Positions 25,157 to 33,458 of a DNA stretch of 46,598 bases are shown here, piece after piece. A model generated the notes under the pieces. That model searched no databases. It was not told the origin of the DNA and worked only from the letters and a program-made list of their open reading frames with translations. Origin of the DNA: Ignavibacteriota bacterium (GTDB lineage Bacteria; Bacteroidota; Ignavibacteria; Tepidaquicellales; OLB5); the NCBI GenBank assembly GCA_003820375.1, contig RPQH01000028.1:1-46598 (forward strand), read 5' to 3'. The position numbers and the translations under genes are program-made. The first letter of the stretch is position 1. The number at the start of each line of letters is the position of its first letter.

Positions 25157-26113
25157 TTAATTAATTTTAATTTTATAAGTATAACCTTCCTTCATTTTCA
25201 TTTTACTTTCCACATGGCTCTTAATATATTGCCCGCAGTTACTGCCAATCTTATTTTCTTCCGGCTCTCCAATGCTGACCAATACTTCATATCCCAGTGT
25301 CCTGAATTCTTCTACAAGTAACATGCTTTCTTTGGCAGACAAAGGATTAATGAATGAAGTCAGTTTATTTTTCTTTGCATGGTACGTAGGATTTAAAGGC
25401 GTAATCTTAATCAAAAATTTTGATGGGTCAAAATAACGCGAAATTATCTCAGGTTCAATAGAGTATTCATTTGAAGCTGCAAAATTTAAAGCAATTTTTC
25501 TATCCCCTTCTTTAAAAAATAAATCGCCGTATTTCGCAATCTTCTCAAAACTCCATTTCTTTACCGGAAGCAATACATCACGCATTTTTTTATCTGTTGT
25601 GTGAATAGAAAACTGCAATTGAAAATTACCGTTATTATAGTGTTGGTTTTTTATAACAATTAATTTTTCGAAAAATTTATCTGTTGAGTTTGGCGCAATT
25701 GTTGAGATGGAAGGAATAATATAAGGAGATTTATATAAGCCGGGCAGCGCTTCCAGCACATCAAGAACATTCATATTAAATGAGGGTTCCCCCACCCTTG
25801 CAAACTGTATCTTGAATTTTTCGGTTTGTATAACCCTGTCCGGAAATCTTTTCGTAACAAGGTAATCTATCTGCGATAAAATATCTTCTTTTGTTATTCT
25901 GCCGTAATATACATTTCCCGCATCACACATTTTGCATTTTACCGGGCATCCATATAATGTAGATACTATTAAAACCCATTTTTTCTCTCTTGGTAATGGC
26001 GGCTGAACAGATTCAACAAACTCTACCATATGTCCCCAGGCAGTTTCGCCAATATAAACTATTGCAATGTCGTCCTGTCCAATCTCGGATATAATTTTCA
26101 GGTTATTCTTCAT
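25157..26113 (-). CDS. RlmN/Cfr-like radical SAM protein of unknown substrate
   Basis: The 318-aa protein has the radical SAM cluster motif C56-x3-C60-x2-C63 (YGCPVKCKMCDAGN), a glycine-rich ARVGEPSFN segment, and overall similarity to class A methylsynthases RlmN and Cfr. The C-terminal NCGQY contains Cys293, which aligns with the methyl-carrying cysteine of RlmN (E. coli Cys355). The second catalytic cysteine, expected 7 residues before the first cluster cysteine (E. coli Cys118), is Ile49 here. The N-terminal RNA-binding domain of RlmN is also missing. It is therefore unlikely to be an ordinary rRNA/tRNA m2A enzyme. The start overlaps the flavoprotein gene by 11 nt, so the two are translationally coupled. 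Confidence 0.8.
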   Translation of the reverse strand: MKNNLKIISEIGQDDIAIVYIGETAWGHMVEFVESVQPPLPREKKWVLIVSTLYGCPVKCKMCDAGNVYYGRITKEDILSQIDYLVTKRFPDRVIQTEKFKIQFARVGEPSFNMNVLDVLEALPGLYKSPYIIPSISTIAPNSTDKFFEKLIVIKNQHYNNGNFQLQFSIHTTDKKMRDVLLPVKKWSFEKIAKYGDLFFKEGDRKIALNFAASNEYSIEPEIISRYFDPSKFLIKITPLNPTYHAKKNKLTSFINPLSAKESMLLVEEFRTLGYEVLVSIGEPEENKIGSNCGQYIKSHVESKMKMKEGYTYKIKIN

Positions 26114-26984
26114 TTAATACCTGATAAATTTTCATAGCAGCTTTAATACCATCACCTGCAGCAATAGCAGTTTGCCTGTAAGCATCATTTGCCGCATCAC
26201 CTATTTCAAAAAAATTGTTCCTGCAGCCGGACTTGATGAGCATTTCTTTTAAACTGTCAGTAATTAATCCGCGGTTAGGTTCCCGACCTATCGCGAATAC
26301 TAAATAATCGGCACAAATGCTGTTAACTGAACCGTTATTTTTTACTTCAATAAATAGCTTTTCTTGTTGAAATGTTATTTTATTTAATTCTGTATTTCCG
26401 CAGTAAGTAAAATTAATTAAGTTCTTTACTCTTTCCTTAAGTAATGGTATGCACCTGATTTTATCAGTCCGGTTCATCATAATAATCTTATTTTTTTCCC
26501 CAAGTGTTAAAGCATAATCAAAAGCAAGGTCACCGGCACCAACTATTATAATATTTTTGCTTACAGTATTTATTATCGGCAGGATATCGTAAAAAATCTT
26601 ATCTTTAGTATCAGGCGGAAAATTCAGGTCAGCCGGTTTTTTAGGGATTGTTCCCGCTGCTAAAACAAGTAATCGTGATTGAAATATGCCGTTACTTGTA
26701 GTTATCCGGAATAATTCATTTTCATATTCAATTTCAGTTACTTCATTATATAAAACCCTTATTGAAGATTCGGATACCTGTATTTTGAACAAATGAACAA
26801 GTTCAGCACCTGAAATACCGCCCGGGAATCCAATGTAATTTTCAACAAGGTTGGCATTTAGAAGCAAGCCGCCAATTTCATCTTTTTCAAATAACAGCGG
26901 ATCGATTCCATACCTGCTTAGCTGCAGTGCACATGAAAGCCCCGCAGGTCCGGCACCGATAATTATTACATCTTCAGTTTTCAA
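26103..26984 (-). CDS. FAD-dependent oxidoreductase, thioredoxin-reductase-like without CxxC
   Basis: The 293-aa flavoprotein has an FAD-binding GAGPAG at residues 10-15, a second nucleotide-binding IIIVGAGDLAFDYAL, and the C-terminal FAD loop FFEIGDAAND. The layout is that of thioredoxin reductases, but the redox CxxC expected between the two halves is absent (DKIFYDILP lies there). It therefore cannot act as a disulfide reductase by the standard mechanism. It might deliver electrons to the adjacent radical SAM enzyme, as ferredoxin/flavodoxin reductases of this fold do. No ATG precedes the FAD motif, so TTG at 26984 is the start. One base separates it from the cysteine-hydrolase stop. Confidence 0.82.
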   Translation of the reverse strand: MKTEDVIIIGAGPAGLSCALQLSRYGIDPLLFEKDEIGGLLLNANLVENYIGFPGGISGAELVHLFKIQVSESSIRVLYNEVTEIEYENELFRITTSNGIFQSRLLVLAAGTIPKKPADLNFPPDTKDKIFYDILPIINTVSKNIIIVGAGDLAFDYALTLGEKNKIIMMNRTDKIRCIPLLKERVKNLINFTYCGNTELNKITFQQEKLFIEVKNNGSVNSICADYLVFAIGREPNRGLITDSLKEMLIKSGCRNNFFEIGDAANDAYRQTAIAAGDGIKAAMKIYQVLNEE

Positions 26985-26985
26985 T

Positions 26986-27645
26986 TTAACTTTTCATTTC
27001 TTTTATAATATCTTCAGTTAACACAGGAATTGCGAATCCATGTGATAAATTGGTTAGTGATGCAAGATGTAAATTTTCATTATAAGTTGCAGTACCATTT
27101 ACAGGGAAGAAAACTTCATAACCTCTTACAAATGCCGAACGGGCTGTTGTTTCACAGCATAAATGCGTCATAACTCCGGTTATTATTACTTGCTTTATTT
27201 TATCAGAATGCAGAATTTCATCCAGATTGGTTTTATAGAATGCATCATATTGATTTTTGATAATAACTCTTCCATTACCTGTATGTAATTTGCCTGAAAT
27301 ACAGCTCAACGGATTATCAGGTGTGAGTAATTCCTTCCACCATTTTGCCATCATCGATGAATTTTTCTTAGTATTAATATTCTTTGTAAAAATTACCGGA
27401 AGATTTAATGATGAATATGCATCTATCAATGAATTAATAAGAGGGATAATTGTTAATGCAGAAGGCACAAAAGCATGCGATGATTCATTGATAAAATAAT
27501 CCTGCATATCAAGAACCAGCAATGCAGAATTTCCGGGTGAATACGAAAACTCTCTTTTACCATAATAAGACTTTGCTTTATCTAAGAACTCAATTGATTT
27601 GGATTGTAGGTTATCGGGTGTGAAATATTTTTCTTTTGGAATCAA
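26986..27645 (-). CDS. Isochorismatase-family cysteine hydrolase
   Basis: The 219-aa protein has the isochorismatase-like fold, with the likely triad Asp46 (LVLDMQDYF), Lys130 (VIIKNQYDAF) and Cys163 (GVMTHLCCETTARSAF). The family includes nicotinamidases, carbamoyl hydrolases and isochorismatases. The substrate is not evident. Start TTG at 27645 is backed by the ribosome site aagga a few bases upstream, and a tataat element lies at 27657-27662 on the minus strand. It is the first gene of an operon with the flavoprotein and radical SAM genes and is divergent from the ATPase gene across an array of palindromes. Confidence 0.85.
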   Translation of the reverse strand: MIPKEKYFTPDNLQSKSIEFLDKAKSYYGKREFSYSPGNSALLVLDMQDYFINESSHAFVPSALTIIPLINSLIDAYSSLNLPVIFTKNINTKKNSSMMAKWWKELLTPDNPLSCISGKLHTGNGRVIIKNQYDAFYKTNLDEILHSDKIKQVIITGVMTHLCCETTARSAFVRGYEVFFPVNGTATYNENLHLASLTNLSHGFAIPVLTEDIIKEMKS

Positions 27646-27736
27646 ATTTCCTTAATATTATACAATATTTAATGTTATATAATTAAACTATTGTTTTTTT
27701 AAATTGCATTCAATAGTATTTTTCAGCATATTCGTT

Positions 27737-27834
27737 ACAGTTTTACTGTAACAGTTTTACTGTAACAGTTTTACTGTAACAGTTTTACTGTAACAGTTTT
27801 ACTGTAACAGTTTTACTGTAACAGTTTTACTGTA
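27737..27834. promoter_or_regulatory. Seven tandem 14-bp palindromes (acagttttactgta) in a divergent promoter region
   Basis: Seven exact, uninterrupted copies of acagttttactgta fill 98 bp. With the neighbouring base, each forms the perfect dyad tacagt-ttt-actgta. The array lies in the 219-bp space between the divergent cysteine-hydrolase operon and the ATPase gene. It may be an operator array for a dimeric regulator, or a slippage-prone hairpin repeat. There are no spacers, so it is not CRISPR. Confidence 0.85.
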
Positions 27835-27864
27835 AAATATTTAGTAATAAAATTTATATAATAT

Positions 27865-28980
27865 ATGAATCCGTTTATAACAACCGGTTATTTATCTCCT
27901 GAATATTTCTGCAACAGAGTAAAGGAGACTAAACGTCTTAAAACTGCAATAGAAAATAATTCTAATGTTACTCTTTTATCAATTAGAAGAATTGGAAAAA
28001 CAGGGTTAATTAAACATGTTTACCATTCCCTGCAAAAAAGGAATTTGCATTTAATATACATCGACATTGCACATACAAATTCTTTGATGGATTTTATTAG
28101 TTTATTTTCTAATTCAATTTTAAAAAAATTTCAATCAAAGCCGGAAAGGTTTTTTAAAGAACTTGGTTCCTTATTAAAAAATCTCCGGCCCTTAATGAAA
28201 TTTGACAGTAAAACCGGGGAACCGGAAGTATCCGTTACATTTGAACATACAAAGGATGCTCAAAATTCTCTGGAAAGTATATTCGACTATCTTAAGAATC
28301 AGTCTAAGAAAAACAAAATCTGTATTGCAATTGATGAATTTCAACAGGTTGTTAAGTATCCTGAAACAAACATGGAAGCGTTATTGAGAAGTTATGTCCA
28401 GGATTCAGCGAATATTTCTTTTGTTTTCTCGGGAAGTAAAAATAGTATGATGCAGAATATATTTTTTAATGCAAAAAGACCATTCTACCAAAGCACAGAA
28501 CCAATGTTTCTGGAGAAAATCGATAATGATAGTTATTTTAAGTTTATAAAAGATAAATTTAATAAAGAAGGTTTTTCAATTACAGATGAGACAATAAAAT
28601 CAATTCTAAATTGGACATGTACCCACACATATTACGTTCAATATTTTTGCTACAAACTTTTTACATCATCAAAAAGCAAAGTAGTAATAGATGACTTCTA
28701 TAGAATTTGTGACAGTATTCTTGAAGAAAATGACAGCATATATTTAGGATATAAAAATATATTATCAGATTCGCAATGGAATCTACTCAGGGCGATTGCA
28801 AAACAAGGATCTGTTGAAAAGCCGACTTCCATTGATTTTATAAAAAAATATTCTTTGGTAGGTGCAAGCTCAGTCAATTATTTAATAAAAAAACTATTAG
28901 AAGACGATATGATTTATGAAGAGAAAGGTATTTATTATATTTACGATGTATTTTTCTTCCGCTGGCTGGAAAAACTTTAA
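27865..28980 (+). CDS. Archaeal-type P-loop ATPase
   Basis: The 371-aa protein starts with the family hallmark 'NPFITTGYLSPEYFCNRVKE', has Walker A in LSIRRIGKTGLI, Walker B with acidic pair in ICIAIDEFQQ, and a sensor-like FVFSGSKNSMM. A winged-helix-like C-terminal part follows (QWNLLRAIAKQGSVEKPTS to YYIYDVFFFRWLEKL). It belongs to the ATPase family often annotated 'AAA, archaeal type', related to STAND/MNS ATPases. The cellular role of that family is mostly unknown. No ribosome site is visible; a tataat-like sequence lies just before the ATG, so leaderless translation is possible. It converges with the acyl-ligase gene, 7 bp apart. Confidence 0.85.
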   Translation: MNPFITTGYLSPEYFCNRVKETKRLKTAIENNSNVTLLSIRRIGKTGLIKHVYHSLQKRNLHLIYIDIAHTNSLMDFISLFSNSILKKFQSKPERFFKELGSLLKNLRPLMKFDSKTGEPEVSVTFEHTKDAQNSLESIFDYLKNQSKKNKICIAIDEFQQVVKYPETNMEALLRSYVQDSANISFVFSGSKNSMMQNIFFNAKRPFYQSTEPMFLEKIDNDSYFKFIKDKFNKEGFSITDETIKSILNWTCTHTYYVQYFCYKLFTSSKSKVVIDDFYRICDSILEENDSIYLGYKNILSDSQWNLLRAIAKQGSVEKPTSIDFIKKYSLVGASSVNYLIKKLLEDDMIYEEKGIYYIYDVFFFRWLEKL

Positions 28981-28987
28981 AATACCC

Positions 28988-30853
28988 TTACTTAAACTGA
29001 ACTTTTTTCCACTCTTCAAATAAATGCTTGACTTTATTCCGCTGGTATTTGCCCGTTGAAGTGACAGGAATTGTATCTGAGAATACAATTACCTTCGGGC
29101 ATTTATAGAATGGGAGCTTCTCTCTGCATTTATTGATGATATCCTGTTTAATCTTGTCACCGTTCAGTCCCTCTACCGCCCCCGGGAGAAGATTCTCACG
29201 CAATATTACTAACGCACCTACTTCTTCGCCATACCAATCGTTGTCAAATCCTACGGCGATTCCTGCTTTTACTTCTGGCAGTGACATCAGTACTTCGTCA
29301 ATCTCAAGCGGAGCAATATTTACTCCTCCGCGGATAATCAACTCTTTTAATCTTCCTGTAATAAAAAAATATTTTCTTCCGCGTTCGTCAAGCTTATAAA
29401 ATCCTTCATCACCGCTCCTGAACCAGCCAAACTCAAATGTCTTTTCATTAGCCTCGGGGTTCTCGTCATAATATTTCATTACATTATGTCCTCTTATTAC
29501 AATCTCTCCTCTTTCACCTTCATATAAGGATTCACCCTTGTCATTATGTATATCCATTTCATTTGGCTCAATCTCCACACCAATAGAGGGAAACCCATGT
29601 TCTCCGAGCCAAGATGTATGCTCATCACCTGAAATATCAACCGGAAGAAAACATGAATAACAGGTAGTTTCAGATAAACCATATCCATGCATTATCTTCA
29701 TATCGAACATTTTTTCAAACTTTAAAGCAAGCTCGCAAGTTAACGGCCCGGCACCGCATATAATGTGACGGAATGCTGCTGCAATCTTTTCTTCAAATAC
29801 ATAATAAAAATCCTTATCTTCTCCCGTTTCGAAATCATGGCAGAGAAACTGAAGCAAAGTCGGAACAACACTTACAACCTGAACCTGTTCATTAGCCAGC
29901 CGTTGAAAGAATTTATGCGTGTGAAATTTTTGATTAAGTACAACGCTGCCTCCATAATACATTGGAGTTAAAAGAGTAACTATCGTGCCATTTACATGAT
30001 GTATCGGAAGAACACACATCATCACCTGTCCTTTTTCCAGTTTATGCCATTTGGAAATTCCATCAGCATCTATCATCAAGTTATATTGAGTAAGAACCAC
30101 TCCTTTTGGCAAACCGGTTGTTCCGGAGGTATAAACAATAAGTGCCTCGGTTTCAAGGGTAACATTTTCACTTACATCGAAAGATAACGGTTCTTTAGCA
30201 ATTTCATCTTCGTAAATTTCTATTTCATTTTCGAGAGAATTTGACTCTGTATCCTTGTTAAAAGAAGATTCCATTACCTCACCCCCGGAAGATTCCATTA
30301 CCTCACCCCCGGAAGATTCCATTACCTCACCCCCAGCCCCTCTCCTAAGAGGAGAGGGGAGTTTTGAATGTACGAAAATCTTTTTTAACTCAGGCAGTTT
30401 ATTTTTGTATGATAAAATTTTTTCCAGGTAATCATTGTGAACAAAAGCAAGCTTGGTTCCGGAGCTTGATAATATATATTTTATCCTTTCAGGTTCTTCG
30501 TTTACATTAATGGGGACAACCGTTGCACCGGTACACCAGGCAGCAAAATATTGTATCACTGTATTAATATGATTGTGCGATACTGCGGCAATTCTGTCTT
30601 CAACACCAATATTATTTTTCCTCAGCAGGTTTGCAGTCTGAATAACTTTATTATAAAAATCTTTGTACGAAAGCTGTATTTTGTCACCTTCATCAGGATA
30701 AAATGTTATATAAATGTCTTTTTCATGTAAATGAGCACGGTATTGAAGTAACTCGAATATGTTATTATAGATTACCTTATAATCATTAGGAGGTATATTT
30801 TTTACGAAGTGTGCCCGGAATATTTTTTCTTTTATATCTTCATTTAAGTTCAT
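28988..30853 (-). CDS. AMP-forming acyl-CoA synthetase/ligase with repeat insertion
   Basis: The ANL-superfamily motifs are present: LIVYTSGTTGLPKGVV (P-loop), HGYGLSETT, the hinge FITGRLKELIIRGG, and a C-terminal lysine in TGKYQRNK. It should activate a carboxylate as acyl-AMP and load it on CoA or a carrier. Residues ~165-205 are an insertion (SPLRRGAGGEVMESSGGEVM and on) made by a dispersed GC-rich repeat plus three 24-bp direct repeats, between conserved parts of the N-terminal domain; the reading frame is kept. The gene overlaps the SGNH-like gene by 14 nt and follows the MBOAT gene, so it probably supplies the acyl donor of that membrane acylation system. Confidence 0.88.
   Translation of the reverse strand: MNLNEDIKEKIFRAHFVKNIPPNDYKVIYNNIFELLQYRAHLHEKDIYITFYPDEGDKIQLSYKDFYNKVIQTANLLRKNNIGVEDRIAAVSHNHINTVIQYFAAWCTGATVVPINVNEEPERIKYILSSSGTKLAFVHNDYLEKILSYKNKLPELKKIFVHSKLPSPLRRGAGGEVMESSGGEVMESSGGEVMESSFNKDTESNSLENEIEIYEDEIAKEPLSFDVSENVTLETEALIVYTSGTTGLPKGVVLTQYNLMIDADGISKWHKLEKGQVMMCVLPIHHVNGTIVTLLTPMYYGGSVVLNQKFHTHKFFQRLANEQVQVVSVVPTLLQFLCHDFETGEDKDFYYVFEEKIAAAFRHIICGAGPLTCELALKFEKMFDMKIMHGYGLSETTCYSCFLPVDISGDEHTSWLGEHGFPSIGVEIEPNEMDIHNDKGESLYEGERGEIVIRGHNVMKYYDENPEANEKTFEFGWFRSGDEGFYKLDERGRKYFFITGRLKELIIRGGVNIAPLEIDEVLMSLPEVKAGIAVGFDNDWYGEEVGALVILRENLLPGAVEGLNGDKIKQDIINKCREKLPFYKCPKVIVFSDTIPVTSTGKYQRNKVKHLFEEWKKVQFK
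30264..30359. repeat. Intragenic repeat: three 24-bp units plus hairpin
   Basis: gaagattccattacctcacc + cccg occurs at 30264-30287 and 30288-30311, and a third, slightly altered copy begins at 30312. It runs into cccctctcct-aag-aggagagggg (30337-30359). All of it lies inside the acyl-ligase gene in a multiple of three. A related palindrome is intergenic at 11596-11611. Confidence 0.88.
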
Positions 30854-31871
30854 TCTTCTCTGTATATATTTCCTTTAATATTTTATCACCTACAAGAGAC
30901 CTTGCATGGTGGAAATCAACATAATTTTCTTCATTTCTTGTTATTTCATTAATGCCTGAATAATCATAAACATTCTCAGAGCCAAAAATGTTTTCCAAAT
31001 AATGTAAATCTTCATTATTAAATTTTACAAGATTATAATCAGGATAGACAATTATCTTGAAAGACGTGCCAAATTTATTGAAAATATCTTTTATTTCATA
31101 TAACATTTTCAACTGTTCCTGTTTAATAATGCCGGGGTACATTATTTCATTCAGGAAATCTCTTTTATAGAAGGTATTATTAGATTTTTTGTAATAAAGT
31201 TCTTTATTTTCCTGAATTATTTTCTCCTGTTCACTATAAATTACATCATTGGTGATATTATTAAAATTAAATGACCATCTCCTTACAATTGGGAAATATT
31301 CCAGGAACTCAGGCAATTTCTTGCCTGCCTTGTATGCAAAATACTGCGGAAAAAATTTATTATTTAAAAATTTCTTCATAAACTCAAATTGAAACTTTAT
31401 CCTGCTTTCTCCGCTTGTTTCCGGGTCTTTCATGTAAATATATTCATCGCTGTTATTGGTTTTGGCAATTAAACCGGAATCCACAACTATAATGCAGTTC
31501 TTTATTTTCATATTATGTTCATACAGGTATTTAATCTTTATATAAACTCCGAACAGCGATTCACCGTTTGCATCGAAATGATAAGTTGGAGAAGTAACAT
31601 ACTTCTGCCATTCAGTACATTGAAAAGTCAGTGACCTGGAACTGCCAAAAATAAATGAATCATAATGATATACCGGATAATTATTGAGAAAAAGAGAAGT
31701 GGATGTATAATCCCTGTTCAAATCCATCAGCCTGACATCGTTTTTATAAAATGAATCATAATGATGAATGACTTTAAAAGGGTCTTCAATAACATAATAT
31801 GCCAGCAGCAGCATAAGCGGCAAAGATATCAAAAATGTTTTTATTAATAGTACCTGTAACTTTTTATTCAT
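30840..31871 (-). CDS. SGNH/DltD-like membrane-anchored acyltransferase partner (copy 1)
   Basis: The 343-aa protein has one N-terminal membrane helix (about residues 9-27, LLIKTFLISLPLMLLLAYYV) and then a periplasmic domain with FIFGSSRS, the likely SGNH nucleophile block, and a late DFHHARSLVGDKIL with the Asp-x-x-His pair. Such proteins (DltD, AlgX/AlgJ-like) work with MBOAT partners to O-acylate extracytoplasmic polymers. The ATG at 31871 overlaps the MBOAT stop by one base (TGATG). A TTG one codon earlier is possible. Paralogous copies lie at 37652-38692 and, broken, 40382-41420. Confidence 0.8.
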   Translation of the reverse strand: MNKKLQVLLIKTFLISLPLMLLLAYYVIEDPFKVIHHYDSFYKNDVRLMDLNRDYTSTSLFLNNYPVYHYDSFIFGSSRSLTFQCTEWQKYVTSPTYHFDANGESLFGVYIKIKYLYEHNMKIKNCIIVVDSGLIAKTNNSDEYIYMKDPETSGESRIKFQFEFMKKFLNNKFFPQYFAYKAGKKLPEFLEYFPIVRRWSFNFNNITNDVIYSEQEKIIQENKELYYKKSNNTFYKRDFLNEIMYPGIIKQEQLKMLYEIKDIFNKFGTSFKIIVYPDYNLVKFNNEDLHYLENIFGSENVYDYSGINEITRNEENYVDFHHARSLVGDKILKEIYTEKNELK

Positions 31872-33340
31872 CAAAATTTAAAATATAAAAAACTGGTATT
31901 GCCGGATTCATAAAATAAAATAATCACAATTATTAATAAATAATACGAAACCCATCTGAGCCATGGAGATTTTTTTTTGATAAAAATATGTAACTCTGTA
32001 TCTTTTTGGAAATATTCTACTAACAAAAGGAGGATTATAAAGATAATAGATAAAACAGTTTGAAATTGCCCGATTCCCATACGGTAGCCGCCGGTTTGCA
32101 GCGGAAATAATTTGAACATATTAGTAAATATATATAATGCCTGCTGAAGACTATCAGACCTGAACAATATCCATGCTATGCAGACAAGGAAAAAAGTAAA
32201 AAGTACCTGTATAACAGAAATAAATCGTGTGTTGGCTAATTTTGTTTTCCTTAAGATTTTTCTTCTTATGTTCCTGGTTAACATACTGAATATAAGATAA
32301 AATCCCATGAGGCATCCCCAGAAGATGAAATTCCATCCTGCTCCGTGCCATAAACCTGTTATGAAGAATGTAATACTGACAGCAACAATATAGCTCCACT
32401 TATCTACTTTAAATCCTTTCAACTTAGTGAAATACCTCGCTGATGAATATGCAATGGGCAGAAATATATAATCCCTCAGCCAGAAAGATAACGACATATG
32501 CCATCTTCTCCAGAAATCCGATATTGAGTGAGAGAAATAAGGCCTGTTGAAATTAGGCAAAAGCTTGTAGCCAAGTATTAATCCCGAGCCCAAAGCCATA
32601 TCTGTATAACCCGAAAAATCACAATATATCTGGAATGCATAAAAAACCGATGCAAATATTAATGGCAAACCCTTATAATTTGTATAATCATTGAACACAA
32701 AATTTACAAGAACTGCAATACGGTCAGCTATTACAATCTTTTTAAATAATCCCCAGGCAATTAATTTCATCCCGGCAGTGATAGAATCGTAATCAAACTC
32801 TTTCTTCTCACTAAACTGACGTAATAAATTCTGCGGCCTGTCTATAGGACCTGAAAGAATTTCCGGGAAAAATATAACATATAAGAAATATTTCGGAAAA
32901 TTCCGCTCAGCTTTAAAATTCCCCCTGTATACTTCGATTATATAACTTAAGCTTTTTAATATGTAGAAAGAAAGACCTATAGGCAGAAGAAGTTCAAGAA
33001 GACCGGGAGAATAATTCCATCCCAATAAACCTGAAAGACGCGAAATGTTAACGCTGAAAAAATTAAAATATTTGAAAACTATAAGTATTCCAAGATTTAT
33101 TCCAAGACTTTGCCAAAAAAATATCTTTTTCTTATCAGGATATTTCTCTATTAGTATGCCTGAGGAATAATCGGTTATCACAGTTATCAGCACATAAAGT
33201 ATATAATACGGAGCAAGGTACATGTAGAAAAACAAGCTCGCAGTAAGCAATAAATACAGACGGTATCGCGATGGAAGGATGTAATATATTACAACCGTCA
33301 GTGAGAAAAATAAAAAATACTCAATTGAATTGAAGAGCAT
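31871..33340 (-). CDS. MBOAT-family O-acyltransferase (copy 1)
   Basis: The 489-aa multi-helix membrane protein is of the AlgI/DltB type. Conserved blocks are LLPIGLSFYILKSLSYIIEV, FFPEILSGPIDR, QIYCDFSGYTDMALGSG, FNRPYFSHSISDFWRRWHMS, and the catalytic His in FITGLWHGAGWNFIFWG. MBOATs pass acyl groups across the membrane to extracytoplasmic polysaccharides or lipids. It is the first gene of a unit with the SGNH-like protein and the acyl ligase. About 358 bp of its core (32280-32637) are nearly identical to the second MBOAT gene. Confidence 0.93.
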   Translation of the reverse strand: MLFNSIEYFLFFSLTVVIYYILPSRYRLYLLLTASLFFYMYLAPYYILYVLITVITDYSSGILIEKYPDKKKIFFWQSLGINLGILIVFKYFNFFSVNISRLSGLLGWNYSPGLLELLLPIGLSFYILKSLSYIIEVYRGNFKAERNFPKYFLYVIFFPEILSGPIDRPQNLLRQFSEKKEFDYDSITAGMKLIAWGLFKKIVIADRIAVLVNFVFNDYTNYKGLPLIFASVFYAFQIYCDFSGYTDMALGSGLILGYKLLPNFNRPYFSHSISDFWRRWHMSLSFWLRDYIFLPIAYSSARYFTKLKGFKVDKWSYIVAVSITFFITGLWHGAGWNFIFWGCLMGFYLIFSMLTRNIRRKILRKTKLANTRFISVIQVLFTFFLVCIAWILFRSDSLQQALYIFTNMFKLFPLQTGGYRMGIGQFQTVLSIIFIILLLLVEYFQKDTELHIFIKKKSPWLRWVSYYLLIIVIILFYESGNTSFLYFKF

Positions 33341-33458
33341 TTACAGTAGTTAGAATTTATACATTATAAAAACAAAGAATTAATCAAAACAGGAATTGTA
33401 TAATTCCAATTTTAATTTAACTAAACTAAAAAATATTAGTACAGCTTAAGCAATCTCT

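Noticed and set aside
27737..27834. Tandem 14-bp array considered as a CRISPR
   Set aside because: Units are contiguous and identical with no spacers, and no cas gene is nearby.
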